The notes under the pieces were generated by a model, which was not told the origin of the DNA, ran no database searches, and saw nothing but the letters and a program-made list of their open reading frames with translations. From assembly GCF_020171725.1 (NCBI RefSeq), contig NZ_JAIVAJ010000001.1, positions 186,001-250,000 on the forward strand: a stretch of 64,000 bases of DNA, read 5' to 3'. Below are positions 19,035-28,367 of this stretch, piece by piece. Position 1 is the stretch's first letter; every line of letters begins with the position of its first letter. This DNA comes from Halobacillus litoralis (lineage in GTDB: Bacteria; Bacillota; Bacilli; Bacillales; Halobacillaceae). The position numbers and the translations under genes are program-made.

Positions 19035-19259
19035 TTGAGTTTAGAACAAGCAAGCCAGGAGAACCTGGACTATATCATCCATACTTTAGCAGATAAACTG
19101 CAGGTCGTGAACCGTTCCATCATGGACCCGGAAGACTACAACCTTGAACACTATGAAGAAATCAAGTCCCTCTATGATATTGTTGAAATGAAAGGGCAGC
19201 TGAGCGTATCTGAAATTCAAGCCTTTGTGCAGGAGCTTGGTCAATATCGCAAGCAATAA
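19035..19259 (+). CDS. DUF1128 / UPF0435 family small protein (YfkK-like)
   Basis: 74-residue, acidic, all-helical protein: ENLDYIIHTLADKLQVVNRSI, DYNLEHYEEIKSLYDIV, LSVSEIQAFVQELGQYR match the DUF1128 pattern (Bacillus YfkK). Function unknown. TTG start with an AGGAGG site 8 bp upstream and its own strong terminator just after the stop. It runs against the flow of the operon, between smc and rnc, genes normally adjacent. Confidence 0.88.
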   Translation: MSLEQASQENLDYIIHTLADKLQVVNRSIMDPEDYNLEHYEEIKSLYDIVEMKGQLSVSEIQAFVQELGQYRKQ

Positions 19260-19262
19260 TCG

Positions 19263-19295
19263 AACTCCAAGGCGGAAACGTCTTGGAGTTTTTTA
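19263..19295 (+). terminator. Terminator of the DUF1128 gene
   Basis: AACTCCAAG / CTTGGAGTT stem followed by TTTTT. Confidence 0.9.
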
Positions 19296-19357
19296 GAAAA
19301 ATAGCACACGTGTCCTTGGGCTCCGAACAGCACAAGGGCAACAGACCGAAGCATAGG

Positions 19358-19386
19358 AAAAGCCGCCCTGATCAAGGGCGGCTTTT
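19358..19386 (-). terminator. Terminator of rnc, symmetric hairpin
   Basis: Perfect AAAAGCCGCCC / GGGCGGCTTTT stem with a 7-nt loop; palindromic, so it can act on both strands. The arm next to rnc is also the boundary of the tandem duplication at 19376-19477. Confidence 0.8.
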
Positions 19387-19477
19387 CTGCATCACGATAA
19401 TGCGCCGTGGTTTTCGAGCGCCTGCTGGGCGGCTTTTCTGCATCACGATAATGCGCCGTGGTTTTCGAGCGCCTGCT
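19376..19477. repeat. 51-bp tandem duplication of the rnc 3' end
   Basis: 19376-19426 and 19427-19477 are identical as far as I can read. Each copy (minus strand) encodes the last RNase III residues [11 protein letters not shown] and stop, then the CAGAAAAGCCGCCC of the terminator arm. A third partial match (GGGCGGCTTTCTG) at 19478 lies inside rnc and supplies the microhomology. Confidence 0.92.
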
Positions 19478-20135
19478 GGGCGGCTTTCTGTTCGGCCTCT
19501 TTCTTTGTTCGACCGACACCGATCCCCCCTGTATCACCCTGTATCCTTACATGGGCGATGAACTCCCGACTGTGTGCGGGTCCCCGCTCCTCAACGATTT
19601 CATATTCAATCTTGCTGTTCTTATCTCGTTGTATAAATTCTTGAAGCTGACTTTTGAAATCCATCGCATGAGAAAAAGCACCTTTTTTCACTTTCGGATA
19701 TACATAGGTTTCAAGGAAACGGACTACAGCGTCAAACCCTTGGTCTAAATAAAGCGCACCAATGAAGGCTTCAAAGACATCCGCAAGAAGGGCTGGACGA
19801 TTACGGCCGCCGGTCAACTCTTCGCCTTTACCTAATAGTATGAGATCCTGAAAGTTCAGTTCGTTCGCAAATTGAACGAGTGAGATTTCGCACACGATGG
19901 AGGCACGGAACTTCGTGAGCTCTCCCTCTGCCATGTCCGGAAATTCACGGTATAAGTATTGAGATACGCCAAGTTCTAAAACAGCGTCGCCCAAGAATTC
20001 CAGACGCTCATTATCCTGGCGATCCGTTTTACGATGCTCATTCACATATGATGAATGCGTAAATGCTTGTTCCAGCAACGAAACATCGTTGAATTGAATG
20101 TTTATTTTGTTTTGAAAACTGGAAAATCCATCCAT
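19443..20135 (-). CDS. rnc: Ribonuclease III
   Basis: Double-strand-specific RNase for rRNA and mRNA processing. 230 residues. Catalytic domain with the signature [16 protein letters not shown] and the second acidic site in [20 protein letters not shown]-terminal double-stranded RNA-binding domain ([13 protein letters not shown] ... [17 protein letters not shown]). The stop codon lies in the inner copy of a 51-bp duplication, so the second copy is untranslated. Confidence 0.97.
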   Translation of the reverse strand: MDGFSSFQNKINIQFNDVSLLEQAFTHSSYVNEHRKTDRQDNERLEFLGDAVLELGVSQYLYREFPDMAEGELTKFRASIVCEISLVQFANELNFQDLILLGKGEELTGGRNRPALLADVFEAFIGALYLDQGFDAVVRFLETYVYPKVKKGAFSHAMDFKSQLQEFIQRDKNSKIEYEIVEERGPAHSREFIAHVRIQGDTGGIGVGRTKKEAEQKAAQQALENHGALS

Positions 20136-20179
20136 AGATCACCTTGTCCTTTGCTAAAAAATTTGACGATTAAATACAG

Positions 20180-20212
20180 GAAAGGCTGCCTGTGTAACCA
20201 CAGACAGCTTGT
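20180..20212 (-). terminator. Hairpin after acpP
   Basis: CAGACAGC-type inverted repeat around GTTA (GCTGTCTGTG / CACAGGCAGC) on the minus strand, followed by a weak T-rich tail. Probably reduces read-through from acpP into rnc. Confidence 0.6.
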
Positions 20213-20215
20213 CCC

Positions 20216-20449
20216 TTACGACTGGCTGCTTATGTAATTCACAGCGTCGCCTACTGTATTAATCTTTTCAGCTTCTTCATCAGAGATTTCCATATCAAAC
20301 TCGTCTTCAAGCTCCATTACAAGCTCTACTACGTCTAGAGAGTCTGCTTCTAAATCTTCCTTGAAGGAAGCTTCCATAGTTACTTTAGATTCTTCTACGT
20401 CAAGTCGATCAACAATGATCTGCTTAACTCTGTCAAATGTTTCTGCCAT
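20216..20449 (-). CDS. acpP: Acyl carrier protein
   Basis: Carries growing acyl chains on phosphopantetheine. 77 residues from the ATG at 20449, which has GGAGGTGA 7 bp upstream. The modified serine is Ser37 in [12 protein letters not shown]. Strongly acidic helical bundle. Last gene of the fapR-plsX-fabD-fabG-acpP operon. Confidence 0.98.
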   Translation of the reverse strand: MAETFDRVKQIIVDRLDVEESKVTMEASFKEDLEADSLDVVELVMELEDEFDMEISDEEAEKINTVGDAVNYISSQS

Positions 20450-20531
20450 TGGAACTTCACCTCCCTTCAATAATTATAGTAGTACTTTATGCTTGAGCGC
20501 AAGCACGCATTTTGACAGTTTTCAGCGAATC

Positions 20532-21272
20532 TTACATCACCATTCCGCCATCGACGTGCAGCGTCTGTCCCGTCATGTATGCAGCGTCTTCAGAAGCAAG
20601 GAAACGCACGACATTCGCAACGTCTTTTCCTTCGCCGAGACGGCTTAACGGAATCAGGCTCATCATCTGTTCACGCTGCTCATCTGTCAGCGCATCCGTC
20701 ATATCTGTCGCGATGTAGCCTGGCGCGACGGCATTGACCTGGATATTACGGGACGCAAGCTCTTTTGCGTTCGATTTAGTCATGCCGATGACGCCCGCTT
20801 TTGCTGCAACATAGTTTGCCTGCCCAGGGTTTCCGGACACGCCGACAATGGACGCGACGTTAACAATACGTCCATACTTCTGCTTCATCATCTGGCGGGT
20901 GACACCCTTGGTGCACAGGAAGACGCCTTTCAAATTCGTATCGATGACCGAATCGAACTCCTCTTCTTTCATGCGCATCAACAGGTTATCTTTTGTAATC
21001 CCGGCGTTATTGACTAAGATGTCCAAACGCCCGAACTCGTCGACAACCGACTTCACCATGCGCTTCACGTCATCTTCTGAAGAGACGTTCGCTTGGATCT
21101 TAATCGCTTGTCCGCCCTGCTCAAGAATCTCCTGAACGACGGCTTCTGCTTTGTCTTCACTTCCAGCATAGTTTACGGCAACCTTCGCGCCTTTTGCGGC
21201 AAGCTCAAGGGCAATAGCCCGTCCAATGCCACGGGAGGCCCCCGTTACGAGAGCGACTTGATCGTTCAACAT
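20532..21272 (-). CDS. fabG: 3-oxoacyl-[acyl-carrier-protein] reductase
   Basis: NADPH-dependent reductase of fatty-acid elongation. 246 residues. Cofactor site TGASRGIG (10-17), NNAG (88-91) and catalytic Ser141, Tyr154, Lys158 in the SIVG...YVAAK segment. Its ATG overlaps the fabD stop by one base. Confidence 0.97.
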   Translation of the reverse strand: MLNDQVALVTGASRGIGRAIALELAAKGAKVAVNYAGSEDKAEAVVQEILEQGGQAIKIQANVSSEDDVKRMVKSVVDEFGRLDILVNNAGITKDNLLMRMKEEEFDSVIDTNLKGVFLCTKGVTRQMMKQKYGRIVNVASIVGVSGNPGQANYVAAKAGVIGMTKSNAKELASRNIQVNAVAPGYIATDMTDALTDEQREQMMSLIPLSRLGEGKDVANVVRFLASEDAAYMTGQTLHVDGGMVM

Positions 21273-22210
21273 TACGATTCCTCCTTAACCAGTTGAATGA
21301 ATGCTTCTACAGATTCAGGATCTGATACATTCACAGTCTTCATGCGGCGCTTCACTTTACGCACAAGGCCGCTCAACACTTTACCATGCCCCACCTCGAC
21401 AATGGCATCGACTTCCTGTTCAACGAACGCTTCGAGGATTTCCTGGAAGCGGACAGGTGAATACAATTGTTCGACGAGAAGCTTTTCGATGTCTTTTGCG
21501 TCAGTTACTGGTTCAGCTGTTACGTTCGCATAAACCGGAATGTCAGCGTTTTTCACGTCCACTTTTGACAAATGCTGTTCAAAGTCCTCACTCGCCGGCT
21601 GCATGAGGCGGGAGTGGAACGGTCCGCTTACATTCAGCGGAAGAACACGCTTGGCGCCTGCTTCAGAAAGCTTCTCAGAGGCTTTCTCCACGCCCTCTTT
21701 CGTTCCGGAAATGACAATCTGTCCCGGGCAGTTGATGTTGGCGAGATCAACTGCCATTTCTCCATCAAAGCCTTCCAGCACAGATGTGATTTCCTCCTGG
21801 CCGAGTCCAAGTACAGCGGCCATCGTGCCTTTTCCTGTCGGATAGGCCTCTTCCATAAGCTTCCCGCGCATATGGACGAGCTCGACCGCTTCAAGCGGCT
21901 CAAGGGCACCACTGGCAACAAGGGCACTGTATTCCCCAAGGCTGTGACCTGCTGTCATCTCTGGTGTGATGCCTTCCTGTTTCAACACTTCGTTTAATGC
22001 CACACTGTTCAACAAAAGAGCAGGCTGAGCGTTTTCGGTTTTCGTCAGCTCTTCTGCCGGCCCTTCGAACATGAGCGTTGTCAATGAGTAGCCGAGCGCT
22101 TCGTCTGCTTCATCAAATAATTGTTTAACGGTAGGGTAAGCATCGTACATCGCTTTCCCCATCCCGACTTCCTGAGATCCTTGTCCCGGAAAAACGAATG
22201 CGAGTTTCAT
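21272..22210 (-). CDS. fabD: Malonyl-CoA:ACP transacylase
   Basis: Loads malonyl groups onto ACP. About 312 residues from [13 protein letters not shown]. Nucleophile serine in [12 protein letters not shown], catalytic His in [11 protein letters not shown]. The internal ATG (near 22210) is preferred to the upstream one because it starts the conserved sequence and has TAAAT-adjacent GGAGGAG upstream, inside the end of plsX. Confidence 0.97.
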   Translation of the reverse strand: MKLAFVFPGQGSQEVGMGKAMYDAYPTVKQLFDEADEALGYSLTTLMFEGPAEELTKTENAQPALLLNSVALNEVLKQEGITPEMTAGHSLGEYSALVASGALEPLEAVELVHMRGKLMEEAYPTGKGTMAAVLGLGQEEITSVLEGFDGEMAVDLANINCPGQIVISGTKEGVEKASEKLSEAGAKRVLPLNVSGPFHSRLMQPASEDFEQHLSKVDVKNADIPVYANVTAEPVTDAKDIEKLLVEQLYSPVRFQEILEAFVEQEVDAIVEVGHGKVLSGLVRKVKRRMKTVNVSDPESVEAFIQLVKEES

Positions 22211-22211
22211 G

Positions 22212-23213
22212 TTATTTCTCCTCCTCTGCCTGCATTTCATCCAGCGTCCCTTGAATGGTTTCTGTCACATTGAATTCGACAATCTGGCACGCTTGTTTGA
22301 TGGCATTATAGATGGCACGATCATTGGATGAACCGTGCGCTTTGATCACCGGTGCTGCAAGTCCGAACAAGCCGGCTCCGCCATATTCTGAGTAATCCAG
22401 CTGGTCACGCAAACCGCGCAGGTCATTTTTCACAAGTCCTGCTGCAATCTTCGTCTTGAAGCTCGACATGAATGTCTTCTTCATCATCGAGAACATCGCT
22501 AGAGCGGTACCTTCCAGCGTTTTAAGCGCAATGTTTCCAGTGAAGCCGTCTGTTACGACGACATCAGCCACGCCATCAAGAAGGTCACGCGCTTCTACGT
22601 TTCCGACAAAATGAATCGGTGCATCCTGCATCAGTTGGAACGCTTTTTTCGTTAAGTCGCTTCCTTTTCCGTCTTCAGTCCCTACATTTAACAATCCGAC
22701 GCGGGGCTTGTCAATCTGACGGACATGCTCGGCGTAGATAGAGCCGATGACCGCATACTGAAGCAGATGTTCAGGCTTCGCATCGACGTTTGCGCCGACA
22801 TCGAGCATGAGGAACCCTTTTCCGTCCTGTGTTGGAAGTGTTGGACTGAGCGCAGGACGATCGACTCCGTTCATGCGGCCGACAATAAATAGACCGGCAC
22901 TCATCAACGCACCTGTATTTCCAGCCGAAATGCATCCGTCTGCTCGTCCTTCCTTGACTTCCTGCGCCATTAGAACCATCGAGGCGTTTTTCTTTCTTCG
23001 AACGGCTCGAACAGGTTCGTCTTCGCTCGTAATCATTTCTGTTGTATGTAGAACTTCAATATTTGACTGTCCGTTCAGGTGCGGCTTGATCTGTTCCTCA
23101 TCCCCGATGAGTGTCAGCTCGAGCCCCTTGATTTCTTTCGCTGCGAGCATGGCTCCTTTGACAATCGCCTCCGGGGCATTGTCACCGCCCATGGCATCTA
23201 TTGCAAGCTTCAT
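22212..23213 (-). CDS. plsX: Phosphate acyltransferase PlsX
   Basis: Converts acyl-ACP to acyl-phosphate, the donor for PlsY in phospholipid synthesis. 333 residues. Start [20 protein letters not shown], central [10 protein letters not shown], and [13 protein letters not shown] are family hallmarks. I take the second ATG (23213), 9 bp from GGAG; the first ATG (23222) directly touches that site. Confidence 0.97.
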   Translation of the reverse strand: MKLAIDAMGGDNAPEAIVKGAMLAAKEIKGLELTLIGDEEQIKPHLNGQSNIEVLHTTEMITSEDEPVRAVRRKKNASMVLMAQEVKEGRADGCISAGNTGALMSAGLFIVGRMNGVDRPALSPTLPTQDGKGFLMLDVGANVDAKPEHLLQYAVIGSIYAEHVRQIDKPRVGLLNVGTEDGKGSDLTKKAFQLMQDAPIHFVGNVEARDLLDGVADVVVTDGFTGNIALKTLEGTALAMFSMMKKTFMSSFKTKIAAGLVKNDLRGLRDQLDYSEYGGAGLFGLAAPVIKAHGSSNDRAIYNAIKQACQIVEFNVTETIQGTLDEMQAEEEK

Positions 23214-23228
23214 GTTATCCATCTCCTT

Positions 23229-23789
23229 CTATATATTCGAGCGATACATCTCGAACGTGCCGGCAAAAACTTCTTCCTGGCCGACAAGGCTCTGGACGTT
23301 GACAATCGTACGCCCTTTGTCATCTTCCCCTTGTACCACAGCCTTTGCCACCACACGCTCTCCAAGCTTGACTTGACGAGTAAATTCAATAGATGATTTC
23401 GCCGTCAAGGCAAGGTCGTCATCAATGACAGCAACCGCAAGTGAATTCGCTTGGGCGAACAAATGGTGACCTCTCGCGATATGGTTTCTTGAAAACACAT
23501 GCTCCTGTCTGACGTCGAAAATGGAAATGGCCCGCTTATCGAGTTCAAGGTCTACAACTTCTCCGATCACTTCCTCTATCGGCAGCGCCTTGACCGTTTC
23601 GTTCCATTCCTGGGTCGCAACAGACTTGATCCGCTCACGTAATTCCGGAATCGAGAGCTCCATTCTGTCTAAACGGATCGTCTGGATACTGACACCGAAT
23701 TGCTTGGCCAGGTCTTCATCCGTTGTGAACGGGGACGCTTCAATTGTCGCTTTCAGTTCCTCTTGCCTTTGCTTCTTCGACTTCTTCAT
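23229..23789 (-). CDS. fapR: Fatty acid and phospholipid biosynthesis repressor FapR
   Basis: Malonyl-CoA-responsive repressor. 186 residues: N-terminal helix-turn-helix ([20 protein letters not shown]), linker, and a hot-dog effector domain ([30 protein letters not shown]). It is the first gene of its own operon, and a FapR-type box lies at its promoter, indicating autoregulation. Confidence 0.97.
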   Translation of the reverse strand: MKKSKKQRQEELKATIEASPFTTDEDLAKQFGVSIQTIRLDRMELSIPELRERIKSVATQEWNETVKALPIEEVIGEVVDLELDKRAISIFDVRQEHVFSRNHIARGHHLFAQANSLAVAVIDDDLALTAKSSIEFTRQVKLGERVVAKAVVQGEDDKGRTIVNVQSLVGQEEVFAGTFEMYRSNI

Positions 23790-23830
23790 CTATTTCCACC
23801 GTCCGTTAAAGTCACAAGTTGAAACCTTAT

Positions 23831-23847
23831 GACTAGGTACTAATAGT
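23831..23847 (-). promoter_or_regulatory. FapR operator
   Basis: Minus-strand ACTATTAGTACCTAGTC, an imperfect palindrome around GTAC matching the FapR box known from Bacillus. It begins just downstream of the -10 box, so bound FapR would cover the start site. Confidence 0.8.
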
Positions 23848-23876
23848 AATATATAATACCTGAATGATTTTCGCAA
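23848..23876 (-). promoter_or_regulatory. Sigma-A promoter of the fapR operon
   Basis: Minus strand TTGCGA (23876-23871), 17 bp, TATATT (23853-23848). Confidence 0.8.
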
Positions 23877-23879
23877 GGA

Positions 23880-24776
23880 TTAACATACACCAGGGTCTAT
23901 TCGGAGACAGGCAGGAGCCGTCGTCAAGGCTGCACGCGTACCGAGCGGAATGCCGTAGTTCGGCTCACAGTGCCCTGCCGGCAGACCACACACAACCGGG
24001 AACGAGCATCCTTCAAAGAACTCCCGAACAACACGTTTGACGACCGGCAGCTCTTTTTCCTCGACATTGAAATCCCCCAGCACTACCCCACACACTTCGT
24101 CGAACACACCAGCATATTTCAAATGATGCAGCATGGCATCGATTCGGTAGGCAGGCTCAGACACTTCTTCTATGAATAATATAGAACGATGAAAGTCCCA
24201 TTGGTACGGTGTCCCGACAGCATCTGCCAGCAGCGTCAGATTGCCTCCGACAAGCTTCCCTTCCGCTCTCCCGTGGTTCACGACACTCAGTTCCGAGGAG
24301 AAACAAAGCTCTGTCGGAACGAATAACTGAAAAAATGACCGAAGGCTCTCTTCTCCGCCGATAGAGCTGAGATCACTCGCAATCATCGGACCGTGAAACG
24401 TAACGAGCCCACTGAATAATTGGATGGCTCCGTTCAAATACGTAAGGTCACTATATCCCCAGAAAACCTTCGGGTGCGCTCGAATCAGAGCATAGTCGAG
24501 ACACGGGGCGATCCTTGCTGTTCCATACCCTCCGCGCGCACAAACAATTCCTTTCACTTCAGGATCAACAAACGCGTCATGGAGATCCCGCACCCTCTCT
24601 TGATCTGAAGCAGCAAGGAAACCCCTACGGTTAAACACGTACTTTCCAAGTTTGACATGGAGCCCCGTATGCTTGAAAAGCTCGAGTCCTTCCTTCATTT
24701 TCGCAGGATCAGGCGGGCCTGCTGGAGCTACAATGGCAATAGTGTCACCTGCTGTAAGGCGTTGAGGGAAAATCAT
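23880..24776 (-). CDS. LD-carboxypeptidase (peptidase S66 family)
   Basis: 298 residues. The S66 fold members cleave the D-Ala from muropeptide tetrapeptides or self-immunity substrates (MccF). Visible catalytic triad positions: Ser109 in GYSDLT, Glu in ILFIEEVSEP (about 202-203) and His268 in GLPAGHCEPNYG; RGGYG at 81-85 is also conserved. No signal peptide, so cytosolic, consistent with muropeptide recycling. It lies between the fapR promoter and the Gfo/Idh gene on the same strand; LdcA versus MccF-like role cannot be told from sequence. Confidence 0.9.
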   Translation of the reverse strand: MIFPQRLTAGDTIAIVAPAGPPDPAKMKEGLELFKHTGLHVKLGKYVFNRRGFLAASDQERVRDLHDAFVDPEVKGIVCARGGYGTARIAPCLDYALIRAHPKVFWGYSDLTYLNGAIQLFSGLVTFHGPMIASDLSSIGGEESLRSFFQLFVPTELCFSSELSVVNHGRAEGKLVGGNLTLLADAVGTPYQWDFHRSILFIEEVSEPAYRIDAMLHHLKYAGVFDEVCGVVLGDFNVEEKELPVVKRVVREFFEGCSFPVVCGLPAGHCEPNYGIPLGTRAALTTAPACLRIDPGVC

Positions 24777-24885
24777 CCGATCAATCCTTTCTTATGACAT
24801 TATAGGGGACTAATTATATAGAAGAAAAAGGAAACTCCATTCAATATTATGCACGCAACCTTATAAGAACACCCTCTCATCGATA

Positions 24886-24914
24886 ACAAAAAAACCCATC
24901 CAAAGACGGGTTTT
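24886..24914 (-). terminator. Terminator after the Gfo/Idh gene
   Basis: Minus-strand AAAACCCGTC / GATGGGTTTT stem followed by TTTTTG. Confidence 0.85.
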
Positions 24915-24915
24915 C

Positions 24916-25998
24916 TCACTCACCAAAATATACAGCCTTCCCAGTTCTTGCAGATTCATAGATCGCTTCCAGCACTTCACTCACGACCAGCGCCTGAGCT
25001 GGACTTACGACAGGTTCTGTATCGTTTAGGATACTCTCAATCCATAACCTCGCTTCCCGGTCAGCATCGCTCTCTTTTTCTCCATCAAAGAACGCAACGC
25101 CTCCTGCACCAAGCTCAGGTTTCGTCGTAAAGAGCTTCCCGTGCTTCTCCCCGTTAATACGCAGTCCATCCCGCATATCCGCCCCTCCCATGGTGCCGGA
25201 GAGGGAGGATTTCGCTTCATCTTCGTCGAGCGTATTGAGCGCCCAGCTCGATTCTAAAATGATGGTCGCCCCGTTCTGCATCGTAATCATCCCGAAGGCG
25301 GAATCTTCTACATTAAACTCGCTGGCCTCCCACGGACCGAAGGCATTCGCTTCGCTCTCCTGAGCTGAAAGCTTGTAATAGACGTTACCCATCACGCTCT
25401 TCACTTCGTAATTGTCCATCATCCATAATGTGAGGTCGAGGGCATGCGTGCCGATATCGATCAGCGGTCCGCCTCCCTGCTGCTCTTCATTCAGAAATAC
25501 ACCCCATGTCGGTACCGCTCTTCTTCTGATGGCATGGGCTTTGGCATAATAAATCTCGCCAAGCTCCCCGCTCCGGCAAACGTCCTTCATATAAAGGGAG
25601 TCTTCGCGGAAACGATTGTTATAGCCGATCGTCAGCTTTTTCCCGGTTCGTTTTGCTGCCTCTACCATTTCACGCGCTTCTTCTGCTGTCTTGGCCATCG
25701 GTTTTTCACACATGACGTGACAGCCCGCTTCCAGCGCAGCTATGCTGATTTCAGCATGACTTTTGTTCGGGGTGCAGACATGAACAACGTCCACGTTTTC
25801 CTTTTTAAGCAGCGTTTGGTAATCTTCATAGACGACCGCTCCTTCTCCCCCGAACGTTTGAGCTGCTTTTTCAGCCCGGCTTTTGACAATATCACAAAAG
25901 GTGGTCATTTCGACCTCTTCAAGCTTAGCTAAGCTCGGCATTTGTTTGCCATTGGCAATGCCCCCACAGCCAATGATGGCTACTTTCAATTTCGACAT
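24916..25998 (-). CDS. Gfo/Idh/MocA family NAD(P)-dependent oxidoreductase
   Basis: 360 residues. Rossmann start KVAIIGCGGIANGK, the family motif CEKPMAKT, and GPLIDIGTHALDL in the substrate domain. Substrate is probably a sugar, inositol or related polyol, but no marker gene nearby narrows it. ATG at 25998 has AGGAGG 8 bp upstream. It is monocistronic, with a terminator behind and about 320 bp of gene-free DNA before it. Confidence 0.9.
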   Translation of the reverse strand: MSKLKVAIIGCGGIANGKQMPSLAKLEEVEMTTFCDIVKSRAEKAAQTFGGEGAVVYEDYQTLLKKENVDVVHVCTPNKSHAEISIAALEAGCHVMCEKPMAKTAEEAREMVEAAKRTGKKLTIGYNNRFREDSLYMKDVCRSGELGEIYYAKAHAIRRRAVPTWGVFLNEEQQGGGPLIDIGTHALDLTLWMMDNYEVKSVMGNVYYKLSAQESEANAFGPWEASEFNVEDSAFGMITMQNGATIILESSWALNTLDEDEAKSSLSGTMGGADMRDGLRINGEKHGKLFTTKPELGAGGVAFFDGEKESDADREARLWIESILNDTEPVVSPAQALVVSEVLEAIYESARTGKAVYFGE

Positions 25999-26004
25999 GT
26001 ACAC

Positions 26005-26288
26005 AACCTCCTAAAGGGTGCTTCGTATGTACCGAAGACTGATTGAAATGCTATCCATCGGATCACGGTCGAACGCTTCCTGCTCTATTCAGGTTAAGTC
26101 AACTTCACATATGTCTTTTTCTCCATTCAACTGCTCATCTCCTTCAAATGAGGCTAAATGTAACTTTTCCCCTTCTTATTAAGAGTAAAGGGTTGAGAGA
26201 AGCATCCTCCAGACGTTTTACTGCAACGTTCATCATCAAAGGAGTTCTGATAAGACCAATCAACACTCTTTTGAAGTTTGTTCTATGC
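26005..26288. other. Gene-free stretch between the Gfo/Idh gene and recG
   Basis: No supported coding frame. It must hold the oxidoreductase promoter; TTGAAT followed after 17 bp by TGAAGT, and a TTGACT, are visible on the minus strand but no convincing -10 partner was found. Confidence 0.4.
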
Positions 26289-26323
26289 AAAAAGAGCGGT
26301 GAGACACTTTCTCACCACTCTTT
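26289..26323 (-). terminator. Terminator after recG
   Basis: Minus-strand AGAGTGGTGAG / CTCACCGCTCT stem followed by TTTTTG. Confidence 0.85.
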
Positions 26324-26324
26324 C

Positions 26325-28367
26325 TTAATCGAGGACGTCCCCGAGTAGACTCTTATCTTTATATACTTCTTGCTTCAACGCTTTATAAGGCTCTGTCTCG
26401 AGGGAATTGTCCATGATGATTTCGGCAGCGTCTTTCCTTGCTGTTTCAAGTGCGCGGTAGTCGTGGACCATGTCACCGACTTTGAACTCGGGCATACCGC
26501 TCTGCTTTTTCCCGAAGAAATCTCCTGGTCCCCGGAGCTTCAAGTCCTGTTCGGACAGTTCGAATCCGTCTGTCGTTTCCGTCATAATACGCATTCGTTC
26601 TTTCCCGACGTCCCCTTTCGGATCAGCGAGCAGAATACAGTAAGCCTGATCGTCTCCCCTTCCGACACGTCCTCTCAGCTGGTGAAGCTGGGATAATCCG
26701 AAACGCTCCGCATCGTAAATGACCATCACGGTTGCATTCGGGACGTTTACACCAACTTCTACGACGGTGGTCGAGACGAGCACTTTCGTTTTGTTCTCTG
26801 CGAATTGCTGCATGACTTCTTCTTTTTCATCATTGTGAAGGCGGCCGTGCATCAAGCCGACCGGTACGTCCGGTTCGAAGACCGAGGCGAGCTGGTGATA
26901 GAGATCAACGGCGTTTTGAATATCGAGTTTGTCTGACTCTTCGATAAGCGGACAAATGACGTACGCCTGATGACCTGCCTGAACTTCTTTCTGAATGAAG
27001 GAGAGAACCCGATTTGTCATCTCGCCTTTCACCCAGTAGGTTTCAACAGGCTTCCGCCCCGCAGGCATTTCATCGATGACCGATACATCCATATCCCCGA
27101 AAGCTGTGATTGCAAGCGTTCTTGGAATCGGCGTCGCTGTCATGAACAGCACGTCCGGATGGAGCCCTTTGTCCCGTAAGGCGCGTCGCTGCTGGACACC
27201 GAAGCGGTGCTGTTCATCGACAATGACAAAGCCAAGGTCCTGGAAAAGGACTTCATCTTGAATGAGGGCATGCGTCCCGATCAGGATGTCGACTTCTCCA
27301 TTTTCCACAGCGGCAAGGATTTCCTTACGCTTCTTCCCCTTGATCGAACCCGTTAGCAGGGCAACCGTCGCACGGCCATCAAACATGGTGGAAAGCGACT
27401 GGTAGTGCTGTTCAGCGAGAATTTCTGTCGGAACCATCAATGAACCTTGCTTGCCTCCTGTTATGGAAGCATACAAAGCAATGGCGGCGACAGCTGTTTT
27501 ACCAGAGCCTACGTCCCCTTGAAGGAGCCGGTTCATCCGGTGGGGCTGCTTCATGTCTTTCAAAATTTCTGTCAGAGAACGTTTCTGCGCTCCTGTCAAT
27601 TCGAACGGCATCGACTGGACAAATTCCGTCAGCCGGTCATTGTCGTAGTCCTGGGCATTGCCCGTCGTCGATTCGCGGTGGTGTTTTCTAAGGAGCTGCA
27701 TCTTCAACTGAAACAGAAGAAATTCTTCATAGATAAACCGCCGCTTCGCATGCTTCAATAATACCCTGCTCTCAGGATAATGCATCTGCACAAGTGCGCG
27801 AGGACGTTCGGGAAGTTTATAGGATAGCTTCATTTCATCTGGTAAAAGTTCAGGAATTTCGTCTGCATGCTCATCAAGAGCCGCTTTGATGACTTTACGG
27901 AGACGGTTTAAAGTGACGCCTTCTTTCAGCGTATATACAGGCTGAATCGGCTCCTGACTTTTCGCTTCCCCTTTTTTAAACTGGCTGGCCGTAATTTGTA
28001 GACGGCGCTGGTCCCACTTTCCTGTCACGGTAACGGTATCACCGGCATTCAGTTGCTTTTTGGCGAATGCCCGGTTGAACATGACGACCTTCACAGCGAA
28101 CTGTTCGACTTGCAGTGTGAACGTTAACCGAGATTTTTTTCTACCAAAAAAGCTGAGGACAGGTTCTGAGGCTACCTGTCCTTCAATGGTCGCTTTTTCA
28201 TCTTGGGCCAACTCGGTTAACGGTTTCGTTTCGTAGGAGTCGTATCGAAAAGGAAAATAAAACAGCAGGTCTTCAATCGTGTAAAGACCGAGCTCATTTA
28301 AATGCTCTTCAAATTTAGCTCCTACACCTTTGATTTCGTTAATGGGCTGACGTAACACGTGATTCAC
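26325..28367 (-). CDS. recG: ATP-dependent DNA helicase RecG
   Basis: Remodels stalled forks and Holliday junctions. 680 residues. N-terminal wedge/OB domain, then helicase motifs GDVGSGKTA, PTEILAEQH, DEQHRFG, TATPIPRT and RGRVGRGDDQAY. Starts with GTG that overlaps the sdaAA stop (GTGA), so translation is coupled to serine deaminase. Confidence 0.98.
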   Translation of the reverse strand: MNHVLRQPINEIKGVGAKFEEHLNELGLYTIEDLLFYFPFRYDSYETKPLTELAQDEKATIEGQVASEPVLSFFGRKKSRLTFTLQVEQFAVKVVMFNRAFAKKQLNAGDTVTVTGKWDQRRLQITASQFKKGEAKSQEPIQPVYTLKEGVTLNRLRKVIKAALDEHADEIPELLPDEMKLSYKLPERPRALVQMHYPESRVLLKHAKRRFIYEEFLLFQLKMQLLRKHHRESTTGNAQDYDNDRLTEFVQSMPFELTGAQKRSLTEILKDMKQPHRMNRLLQGDVGSGKTAVAAIALYASITGGKQGSLMVPTEILAEQHYQSLSTMFDGRATVALLTGSIKGKKRKEILAAVENGEVDILIGTHALIQDEVLFQDLGFVIVDEQHRFGVQQRRALRDKGLHPDVLFMTATPIPRTLAITAFGDMDVSVIDEMPAGRKPVETYWVKGEMTNRVLSFIQKEVQAGHQAYVICPLIEESDKLDIQNAVDLYHQLASVFEPDVPVGLMHGRLHNDEKEEVMQQFAENKTKVLVSTTVVEVGVNVPNATVMVIYDAERFGLSQLHQLRGRVGRGDDQAYCILLADPKGDVGKERMRIMTETTDGFELSEQDLKLRGPGDFFGKKQSGMPEFKVGDMVHDYRALETARKDAAEIIMDNSLETEPYKALKQEVYKDKSLLGDVLD

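Noticed and set aside
19376..19477. CRISPR-like repeat
   Set aside because: Only two copies directly abutting with no spacers; explained as a tandem duplication of the rnc end.
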